From positions 1 through 32,820 of the forward strand of contig CALCJD010000053.1 in the NCBI GenBank assembly GCA_937960895.1: DNA of 32,820 bases. The letters are read 5' to 3'. The notes below the pieces were generated by a model. The model was not told the origin of the DNA. It saw only the letters and a program-made list of their open reading frames with translations, and made no database searches. Positions 8,753 through 14,886 of this stretch are shown here, piece after piece. Each line of letters begins with the position of its first letter. The stretch's first letter is position 1. The DNA is from an uncultured Spartobacteria bacterium (lineage in GTDB: Bacteria > Verrucomicrobiota > Verrucomicrobiia > Chthoniobacterales > Terrimicrobiaceae). A program made the position numbers and the translations under genes.

Positions 8753-8787
8753 CGGGGACCGTTTCCGGCCGGTCGACGAAAGCCCCG
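8739..8787. terminator. Large inverted repeat between convergent genes
   Basis: Perfect 12-bp arms (8739-8750 CGGGGCTTTCGT and 8776-8787 ACGAAAGCCCCG) enclose a second 5-bp stem GACCG/CGGTC (8757-8761, 8770-8774). The stop of the GT4 gene (8750-8752) sits at the edge of the left arm, and the convergent gene ends 12 bp beyond the right arm. It most likely works as a bidirectional terminator or mRNA 3' end-protecting hairpin, though there is no T run. Confidence 0.65.
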
Positions 8788-8798
8788 GCAACCTTCGC

Positions 8799-9632
8799 TC
8801 AAGCCTTGGGCAGCGTGATGACCAGGGCGCCGTCCTGGTGGTCGATCTTCATCTGCGAGCTTTTCACCGGTCCCGGCAGGGTGAATGCCTGGGTGAACTT
8901 CGAGAAGCTCCGGCTGTTTGCCGCGGAATCCTCCTGCTGGGCGGTGATCTTCAGGACCCGATCATTGTCGACGGCCACGTTGATGTTCTGTTTTTCCGGG
9001 TTGAGGTTTTCGGCCCGGACCACGTAGGAACCGCCTTTGTCCTGCAGATCCCACTGGACACCCGGATTCGTCCGGCGGGTGCCCAGCGCCGGCAGGGAGC
9101 CCAGGCGCGGCATGGCGCCGAAGAATCCCTCGTCCCCAAAGAACCCTTCGAACAGGGCATCCATCCGGCGCTGCATCGCCTCCATGCGGGCAAAGAGGTC
9201 CTGCTCAAAACCGGCCGTCAGCGCCAGGGACGGGCCGACCGTCAGAGTCTGAGAAGTCCTTTTCGGCACGGTCACCACCAGGTTTCCGTTCTGGCGGCTC
9301 ACCTGGGGCTGGGCGGCGGGATCCGCCTCCGGCAGGATGAGATTCTGCTCGCTCTGCAGGCCGCTCTTCCTGTCCTGGGTGCGCACCTGCAACGTGTCCC
9401 CATTGAGCCGGGCCCGGGCGTCCTGCGCATCCGGGATCGTGACAACGTAGGACTTCTGGTCCTGCTCAACCGAGATCCCGCCGAGCCGGCTGGTGGTGCG
9501 TCCGTCACTCGCATCGGCCAGACCGACCACGGCGAGGGTGGCCAAAACCGCGGCAATCCCTCCTCCCATCCAGAGACGGCGGGGCGACCGGGTCCATTTT
9601 TTCCAGATCGATGTCAGCTTGGGTAACGTCAT
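8799..9632 (-). CDS. Membrane-anchored protein with two alpha-crystallin (Hsp20)-like domains
   Basis: This encodes 277 residues. The start at 9632 is well supported: GGAGG (complement of 9640-9644) lies 7 bases upstream. A basic N-terminus is followed by one transmembrane segment at about residues 22-38, which would leave the rest outside the cytoplasm. Two stretches resemble alpha-crystallin domains: about 52-125 (SVEQDQKSYVVTIPD ... NGNLVVTVPK) and about 190-277 (WDLQDKGGSYVVRAENL ... QDGALVITLPK). Both share a SYVV strand and end in LVVT/LVIT followed by a hydrophobic residue, P and K, and the second ends one residue before the stop. Between them is a helical segment with FARMEAMQRRMDALFEGFF, typical of the region before Hsp20 domains. 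Small heat-shock proteins hold unfolding proteins; here the anchor and duplication suggest a periplasmic holdase. It stands alone and converges on the GT4 gene. Confidence 0.75.
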   Translation of the reverse strand: MTLPKLTSIWKKWTRSPRRLWMGGGIAAVLATLAVVGLADASDGRTTSRLGGISVEQDQKSYVVTIPDAQDARARLNGDTLQVRTQDRKSGLQSEQNLILPEADPAAQPQVSRQNGNLVVTVPKRTSQTLTVGPSLALTAGFEQDLFARMEAMQRRMDALFEGFFGDEGFFGAMPRLGSLPALGTRRTNPGVQWDLQDKGGSYVVRAENLNPEKQNINVAVDNDRVLKITAQQEDSAANSRSFSKFTQAFTLPGPVKSSQMKIDHQDGALVITLPKA

Positions 9633-9818
9633 CTCTTGTCCTCCTTGGTTTTTATTCTCATGGACAGAGTCCCGCCCGGAATGTTCAACGAATTTCCGGC
9701 CGACCGCGGGGCCGGGAAACCGCCTCCCCCGGCGGCCCCCGTCCCCCCCTCCACACCGGAGCACGGCCCCTCGTCCCACCCGCTGCGGAATTCTCGGAAC
9801 ACCTACGCTCCAACAACT

Positions 9819-9849
9819 ATAAATCTACTTGACATCTGATATAAAGTAG
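9819..9849 (+). promoter_or_regulatory. Promoter/operator element, copy 1 (shared with 14820)
   Basis: ATA-ATCTACTTG--ATCT--TATA-A is shared with 14820-14846, with 21 of 27 positions identical. The copy holds a perfect -35-like TTGACA at 9829-9834 and the inverted repeat CTACTT (9825-9830)/AAGTAG (9844-9849). The -10 is unclear; CAAATC at 17-bp spacing is poor, which would fit an activator-dependent or regulated promoter. It faces the exported protein, FAD oxidoreductase and GH78 genes. Confidence 0.6.
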
Positions 9850-9853
9850 GCCA

Positions 9854-9868
9854 AATCTTCCGAAGATT
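9854..9868. promoter_or_regulatory. 15-bp perfect palindrome, possible operator
   Basis: AATCTTC-C-GAAGATT is a perfect 7-bp inverted repeat around one base. It lies just downstream of the promoter element at 9819-9849, roughly where the transcript would begin. A repressor or activator dimer could bind here; it is not repeated at the 14820 promoter. Confidence 0.4.
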
Positions 9869-10064
9869 CCCGTAAATGCCAATTTCCACCCCAATCGCGG
9901 AGAGCGCCCCTCGACAGCGCCGGTCTCAGGTTTTCCTTCCGGCCGGTGTTGCCCGGTGGTCCGGCGGTTTTCCGTGAAACGGTCCCGTTGATCGAACATC
10001 TTCAAGACTCGCGAACCGCAAAAAAATTCTCCTCTCAAGAAACCCCTTAAAACCGATCCTTCCC

Positions 10065-10805
10065 ATGCACGCCCTTTCTGGAATTGCCAAAACCCTTTCT
10101 CTGGGATCCCTGCTGTTGACACTGGCCTGCGCCACCGCCCCGGGCAAACCGGTGGAGGTGGTGGAGGATTCGTTGAACGCCTCCGTGGGACGCTCCGCGG
10201 GCGATCGGCTCAAGGACGAGAGAGTGGAAAAATTCGACCGAAAAAGCTTCGATTTGACCCCCACTTGGATCGCGCGATCGAACACGGTTTTTTCCGAAGA
10301 GGGTGGAGTGACCAACCGTGAGGGACACAGCATGCAGGCGCTGATCGCCGTGAACAATCCCACAAAGGGTCAATTGACCCTCAAAGCCAATGCAAAGGTC
10401 GGCAACGCCGATTGGGTGGCACTCGGGTTCCTGTCCCCGTCGGCCCCTGAAACCTACGGGGAACCCAACTGGTTTTACCCGGACAACCCCCTCTTTGCCA
10501 TCCTGACCCGCAAGGGCCGTGTGAACGTCATTCGGAACGGAGCGCAGGACGGGGCAAAGAACATCATCGCCTCGTGGCCGGTGAAGGGTTTCAGTGAAAC
10601 ATCGGTCTACACCTTCGAGTTTCAATACGACCTCGACACCAAGCGCGCCATTGTGAAAATCAACGGCGATCCGGTCGGCCCCGGAGTCGTGGTGGAAGGG
10701 CTCAACGATCCCTCCATCGGCTTTGTCGGATTCCGCGCCCAGGGGGACGACATCATTCCGGGAGACACGAGGGTCCAGAATTTCTCCTACACCATCGTTC
10801 CGTGA
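10065..10805 (+). CDS. Small exported protein, unknown function, jelly-roll-like
   Basis: This encodes 246 residues with an N-terminal signal peptide (IAKTLSLGSLLLTLACATA). Cleavage after ATA is likely. The Cys in TLAC could be a weak lipobox, but Thr at -3 is unusual. The mature part is beta-rich, with WVALGFLSP, NPLFAILTRKG, TFEFQYDLDTKRAIVKING and a closing IGFVGFRAQGDD ... VQNFSYTIVP. This looks like a laminin-G or concanavalin-type sandwich, similar in layout to the proteins at 1335 and 2472. No family is recognised with certainty. It is the first gene after the shared promoter element and is followed by a FAD oxidoreductase and an alpha-L-rhamnosidase, so a role in glycan binding or recognition outside the cytoplasm is a reasonable guess. 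There is no clear Shine-Dalgarno site. Confidence 0.7.
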   Translation: MHALSGIAKTLSLGSLLLTLACATAPGKPVEVVEDSLNASVGRSAGDRLKDERVEKFDRKSFDLTPTWIARSNTVFSEEGGVTNREGHSMQALIAVNNPTKGQLTLKANAKVGNADWVALGFLSPSAPETYGEPNWFYPDNPLFAILTRKGRVNVIRNGAQDGAKNIIASWPVKGFSETSVYTFEFQYDLDTKRAIVKINGDPVGPGVVVEGLNDPSIGFVGFRAQGDDIIPGDTRVQNFSYTIVP

Positions 10806-10835
10806 CGTTTGGGCGGCCGACCCGGTCCCCTTTCC

Positions 10836-10860
10836 CGCCCGCCCTGCAGAATGGCGGGCG
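10836..10860 (+). terminator. Intra-operon stem-loop
   Basis: CGCCCGCC (10836-10843) and GGCGGGCG (10853-10860) form a perfect 8-bp GC stem with a 9-base loop. It lies 31 bp after the stop of the exported protein gene. It has no T run, so it may reduce read-through or stabilise the upstream transcript, giving more exported protein than enzyme. Confidence 0.5.
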
Positions 10861-10955
10861 CGTACCGGGAGGAGACCCGTCCGAAGGCAATTGCCCAAGG
10901 CACCAAGATTCCGATTCCCGTGGCTGAGAACCAGGCGATGGGCGACTCCCGATCC

Positions 10956-12251
10956 ATGAATCCCACAATCCCGCAAGGCATGCTGGAACCCGCCCGTCAT
11001 GTTCCCGTGGCCCGGGAAACGGATGTTCTGGTTTGCGGAGGAGGACCGGCGGGCATTGCCGCGGCCTTTACGGCCGCCCGGGCGGGAGCCAGGGTTCTCA
11101 TTCTCGAACGCCATCCGTTCCTGGGCGGCGTCTGGACCGCCGGAGCCCTCACCATTCTCATAGACACCGAGCACAAGGACGGGCTGAACCGGGAAATCCG
11201 GCGGCGTCTCGAGAAGCGGGGCGCGGCCACGTATTGCGGCCTCTGGCCGGACTGGCCGGTGTACGGCCTGGAGGCGATGAAGGCCCTGCTCGATGAGATG
11301 GTCGAGGAAACCGGCGTCGAGGTGCAGTATTACACCACCGTAGCGGCGGTCGCCCGCGAAGGGCGGCGCATTTCGGGGGTCTTTACCGAAAGCAAATCCG
11401 GCCGCGAATTTGTCCGGGCCAAAGTCATCATCGATGCCACGGGCGACGGTGATGTGGCCGCCCAGGCCGGCTGTGAATTCAAGCTGGGGCGTCCCGGGGA
11501 TGGCAAGACGCAGCCCATGACCCTGTACGGACGGATCGGCGGCTACACCGGAGGGCCCGTGCATGTCCAGCCACTGCTCGACATTGCCATCAACGCGGGA
11601 GTGCAGCCGAGCTACGGCGATGTCACGCTGTTTCCGCAGCCCGGACAGCCCGGAGTCTTTCTCCTGATGGCCACGCACCTGTACGGAAACGCCCTGGATG
11701 TCCGTGACCTGACGCGTGCGGAGATGCAGGGACGCGCGGAAATCCGGAAACTGGTGGATCTCTATCGCCGGCATGCCGGCCCCGATTGGAAGAATGTCTA
11801 TCTGATCGACACCGGTCCCTTCCTTGGCGTGCGGGAAAGCCGCCGCATCCTCGGACGTCATTATTTGACCGTGGAGGAACTGAAAGCCGGGAAGACCTTT
11901 GAAGACGGCATCTGTCACGTGCGCTTCATCGCGGACATCCATCATCCGGATCCCAGCGAGGGTTCGGGACTGACGCATGTTTTCTTTCCCGCCTATGACA
12001 TTCCCTATCGCTGCCTCATCGCCCGGGATGTGGACAACCTGATGATGGCGGGAAGATGCATTTCGGGCGACCACATCGCCTTCGCCAGTTACCGGGTGAC
12101 GGGCGACGCCATCGCCATGGGCGAGGCCGCGGGAGTGGCCGCGGCCCTGTGCGTGAAGCACGGAATTGATCCGGACGATGTCCACCGTCCCGAACTGCTC
12201 GCCGAACTGGCCAAAATGCGGACCACCGAATGGACCTCCCCGGCATGCTGA
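10956..12251 (+). CDS. FAD-dependent oxidoreductase (FAD_oxidored type)
   Basis: This encodes 431 residues. The FAD-binding Rossmann motif is GGGPAG in TDVLVCGGGPAGIAAAFTAA, followed by LERHPFLGGVWTAGAL. DATGDGDVAAQAGCEF and, near the C-terminus, AGRCISGDHIAFASYRVTGDA complete the cofactor site. The same layout, down to the AGR-IS--HIAFAS phrase, occurs in the protein at 3466-5274, but the C-terminal discoidin-like domain is absent here. There is no signal peptide, so it is presumably cytoplasmic. Members of PF12831 are mostly of unknown function; a role in oxidising a sugar or glycoside before or after cleavage by the rhamnosidase next door is an inference. ATG codons at 10956 and 10980 are both possible, and a GTG at 10920 cannot be excluded; none has a good Shine-Dalgarno site. 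The open frame further upstream is not protein-like. Confidence 0.86.
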   Translation: MNPTIPQGMLEPARHVPVARETDVLVCGGGPAGIAAAFTAARAGARVLILERHPFLGGVWTAGALTILIDTEHKDGLNREIRRRLEKRGAATYCGLWPDWPVYGLEAMKALLDEMVEETGVEVQYYTTVAAVAREGRRISGVFTESKSGREFVRAKVIIDATGDGDVAAQAGCEFKLGRPGDGKTQPMTLYGRIGGYTGGPVHVQPLLDIAINAGVQPSYGDVTLFPQPGQPGVFLLMATHLYGNALDVRDLTRAEMQGRAEIRKLVDLYRRHAGPDWKNVYLIDTGPFLGVRESRRILGRHYLTVEELKAGKTFEDGICHVRFIADIHHPDPSEGSGLTHVFFPAYDIPYRCLIARDVDNLMMAGRCISGDHIAFASYRVTGDAIAMGEAAGVAAALCVKHGIDPDDVHRPELLAELAKMRTTEWTSPAC

Positions 12252-12423
12252 CGGCACCGCTTCCGGCACACTGCGGGTTCGCCAACGGGCGGCTCCTTTG
12301 CTTTGCTGAGATCCCCATGGCAACCGGAGCCATCCCACAAAAATTCGACACCTCGATGACCGCGACGGTCCGGGCGGGCAACAGGGAGTAAACCTTGGCC
12401 AGAGCTGCACGCATCGTTCTTGA

Positions 12424-12441
12424 GTCCCCCCCTTCGGGGAC
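12424..12441 (+). other. Short hairpin before the GH78 gene
   Basis: GTCCCC (12424-12429) pairs with GGGGAC (12436-12441) across a 6-base loop. It lies in the 223-bp gap between the FAD oxidoreductase and the rhamnosidase gene. It could tune expression within the operon; there is no T run. The rest of the gap holds no supported gene. Confidence 0.35.
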
Positions 12442-12474
12442 GCCCCCCTTTATCCGCCCACGGAACCGTGGAGA

Positions 12475-14769
12475 ATGATCGGACAATGGCCGGCGCGCTG
12501 GGCGCTGCCGTCCGGGGATTGGCCGCCTCCGTGGGTGGCGGCCTTCCGCTGTGTCTTTACCCTGAAAACGCGCCTGCGCGACCGGATCCATGTAACGGCG
12601 GACGCGCGGTATGAACTTTATCTCGACGGCAACTGGATCGGGCGCGGCTCCCAACGGGGGGACTACACCCGGTGGTTCTACGATTCCTATGCGATCGACT
12701 TGGAGCCCGGCCGCCACGTCCTGGTGGCCTGTGTCTGGCATTTGGGTTCGCTGTCCCCCTGGGCCCAGGTTTCGATTTCTCCCGGATGGTTTTGCTGCCC
12801 CGAACACCCCGAACTTGTCGACAAACTGGCGACGGGCACGGCGCGGTGGGAGGTGCTGCCGCTGCAGGATCGGACGTTTCACAGCATGAACGCCGCCGCC
12901 GGCACGGCCATGGGAGTCGGGCCGTCGGAGGTATTCGATGCCCGCAAGACCGTTCGGGGATGGGAACGCGGCGCGGGAAGCGGCTGGGCCCCGGCACAGC
13001 TCGGCGCCCCGGCACGGCGCGGAGACCAGCCCTACTCCACGCGCGCCGAGCACTGGCTCAGGCCGGCCACCCTTCCCGCCATGAAAAACACCCCCTGGAA
13101 ACGCTTCCGGATCTTTCGTTCGGAGGGGGTCCCGGAGTCTTCGTGGCTGGAACTGCTCAGGAAGGGACGATCCCTGACCATTCCCGCCCGGACCACGGTC
13201 CGCGTGCTCATCGACACCACCGACTATCTCTGCGCCTACCCGACGCTGCAATGGAGCGGCGGCAAGGGCGGACGCCTTTCGCTCGGATGGGCGGAAACGC
13301 TGTTTGATCCGGACAACGGCAACAAGCGGCATGGCCCCGCACTGACGCCGGACAGCATTTTCCGGGGACCGTGCGACGAGGTGATTCCCGACGGCGGCGC
13401 GCACCGTTCCTGGCGTCCGCTTTGGTGGCGGTGCGGATGTTACTGGCAGCTGACCGTGCAAACGGAGGACGCGCCGCTGACCCTCGAGGCGCTGACCTGG
13501 TCCGAAACCCGCTATCCGCTCCGCGTCGGCAGCCGCTGGCGGACGGAACTTCCGGTTTTCAACCGCATTCTGGACATCAGCCGCCGCACCGCGGAAACGT
13601 GCCTGCACGAGACCTACATGGATTGCCCCTATTACGAGCAACTCATGTACGTCGGGGACACCCGGATTCAGTGTCTGCTGACCTACGTTCTGACGACGGA
13701 CGACCGTCCTCCACGCAATGCCATCACCCTCTTCGATTCCTCCCGCCTGAATCCCTCGGGCCTGGTGGCGGGTTCCCATCCCTGCGGCGCCGGCGGGCAA
13801 TTGATCCCTCCGTTTGCCCTGTGGTGGGTGGCCATGATCCGCGACTATGCCCTTTGGCGCGGATGTCCGGAGTTTGTGCGGAACCGGCTGCCGGGCGCCC
13901 GTGCCGTGCTCGATCTGTTCCGGCGACACGTCGACACCCGCGGGCTGTTGTGCGGTCTGGCGGGATGGAACTACGTGGACTGGTCCTTTCAGCCTGGGGG
14001 AATCCCCCCGGGAGGAGCACCCGGCGAAAGCTGCGCCCCGCTGCAGGCGCAGTGGGCCTTGGTGCTCGGTTACATGGCCGAACTGGAATCCTACGCCGGC
14101 GACCCGGAAATGGCGGCCCGTTATCGCCGCTGGAAACGCGAAGCCGTCCGGGCCCTCCGCTCCACGTTCTGGAACGCCCGGCGCGGCCTGCTGGCCGACG
14201 ACACGGCGCATCGCCATTACTCCGAACACACGCAGTGCCTCGCCCTGCTGGCGGGAGTTTTCCCGCCCGGACAATCGGCACGGGTCTGGAAGAACCTGAC
14301 CGCGGCCGACGACCTGACCTCCTGCACGGCCTACTTCACCCACTATTATTTTGAGGCGTGCCTGGCCGCGGGCCGTGGCGACCTTTTTTCCCACAAACTG
14401 AAACCCTGGATCGATGGCGTCCTGGGCGGTTTTCGCACCACGCCGGAAAATTTCGGCGGCCAGGCCAGATCGGACTGCCATGCCTGGTCGGCGCATCCCC
14501 TCTTTCACTACCTGACCGGCGTGCTGGGCATCCGACCGGCGCATTTCGGATTTGCCTCGGTCGTCATCACCCCCCAACTGGGCGGACTTGAACACGCCGC
14601 CGGCGAACTGCCGCATCCCCTGGGCTCCATTCAGGTCGAAGCCCGCAAAAACCAAGGCGGCCTGTCGTTCACCGTCTCCCTGCCCAAGGGACTTCACGGA
14701 GAATTCCGGCAGGCCGGCATCCGCCGGTCCCTCCGACCAGGACGACAAAGGATCGTCGTTCCGGCCTGA
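12475..14769 (+). CDS. Alpha-L-rhamnosidase, GH78-like
   Basis: This encodes 764 residues. The N-terminus (QWPARWALP ... YELYLDGNWIGRG) is the beta-sandwich typical of GH78 enzymes, and the middle is an (alpha/alpha)6 barrel. The signature ETYMDCPYYEQLMYVGDTR contains D383, E388 and D395. Their spacing (+5 and +12) matches the catalytic Asp, Glu and Asp in known bacterial GH78 enzymes. E658 in TTPENFGG, just before RSDCHAWSAHP, is a candidate for the general base. A C-terminal beta domain follows. GH78 enzymes remove terminal alpha-L-rhamnose by inversion. No signal peptide is present, so it would act in the cytoplasm on imported oligosaccharides or glycosides. It is shorter than many family members, having fewer accessory domains. 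It follows the FAD oxidoreductase by 223 bp and may be read from the promoter at 9819. Confidence 0.88.
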   Translation: MIGQWPARWALPSGDWPPPWVAAFRCVFTLKTRLRDRIHVTADARYELYLDGNWIGRGSQRGDYTRWFYDSYAIDLEPGRHVLVACVWHLGSLSPWAQVSISPGWFCCPEHPELVDKLATGTARWEVLPLQDRTFHSMNAAAGTAMGVGPSEVFDARKTVRGWERGAGSGWAPAQLGAPARRGDQPYSTRAEHWLRPATLPAMKNTPWKRFRIFRSEGVPESSWLELLRKGRSLTIPARTTVRVLIDTTDYLCAYPTLQWSGGKGGRLSLGWAETLFDPDNGNKRHGPALTPDSIFRGPCDEVIPDGGAHRSWRPLWWRCGCYWQLTVQTEDAPLTLEALTWSETRYPLRVGSRWRTELPVFNRILDISRRTAETCLHETYMDCPYYEQLMYVGDTRIQCLLTYVLTTDDRPPRNAITLFDSSRLNPSGLVAGSHPCGAGGQLIPPFALWWVAMIRDYALWRGCPEFVRNRLPGARAVLDLFRRHVDTRGLLCGLAGWNYVDWSFQPGGIPPGGAPGESCAPLQAQWALVLGYMAELESYAGDPEMAARYRRWKREAVRALRSTFWNARRGLLADDTAHRHYSEHTQCLALLAGVFPPGQSARVWKNLTAADDLTSCTAYFTHYYFEACLAAGRGDLFSHKLKPWIDGVLGGFRTTPENFGGQARSDCHAWSAHPLFHYLTGVLGIRPAHFGFASVVITPQLGGLEHAAGELPHPLGSIQVEARKNQGGLSFTVSLPKGLHGEFRQAGIRRSLRPGRQRIVVPA

Positions 14770-14819
14770 GTCCCTGCAGGAACCCAAGCCCTGCCAAACG
14801 CAAAACCGGATTTTCTGCC

Positions 14820-14858
14820 ATATATCTACTTGCTATCTACTATAGATCTGATAGGATC
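14820..14858 (+). promoter_or_regulatory. Promoter/operator element, copy 2
   Basis: Positions 14820-14846 match the element at 9819-9845 at 21 of 27 positions. The copy contains TTGCTA (14830-14835) as a possible -35 and TAGGAT (14852-14857) as a weak -10 with 16-bp spacing. A dyad ATCTA-CTA-TAGAT covers 14835-14847, between the two boxes, where a repressor would block RNA polymerase. It precedes the glycosidase gene at 14887 and possibly the regulator gene behind it. Confidence 0.6.
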
Positions 14859-14886
14859 ATACTCACGACCCTCCATTCGACTCCTG

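Larger units (their letters stand above)
9633..10064. other. 432-bp divergent intergenic region
   Basis: This region separates the Hsp20-like gene (-) from the exported protein gene (+). The first 170 bases are GC-rich and carry the Shine-Dalgarno site and upstream region of the minus-strand gene. The shared promoter element (9819-9849) and a palindrome (9854-9868) follow. From there to 10064 lies a leader of roughly 200 bases for the plus-strand gene, without a recognisable riboswitch and without a credible small gene. Confidence 0.55.

Noticed and set aside
12317..12391. 24-codon ORF in the gap before the GH78 gene
   Set aside because: It is very short, without a ribosome site or conserved feature; likely chance.
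10047..12410. 787-residue open frame on the minus strand
   Set aside because: It covers three plus-strand units with real signatures and has no domain or plausible start.
12016..14787. 923-residue open frame on the minus strand
   Set aside because: It lies opposite the GH78 and part of the FAD oxidoreductase genes, which have clear family motifs. Its translation is low in complexity and has no recognisable domain. Long antisense frames are common in such GC-rich DNA.
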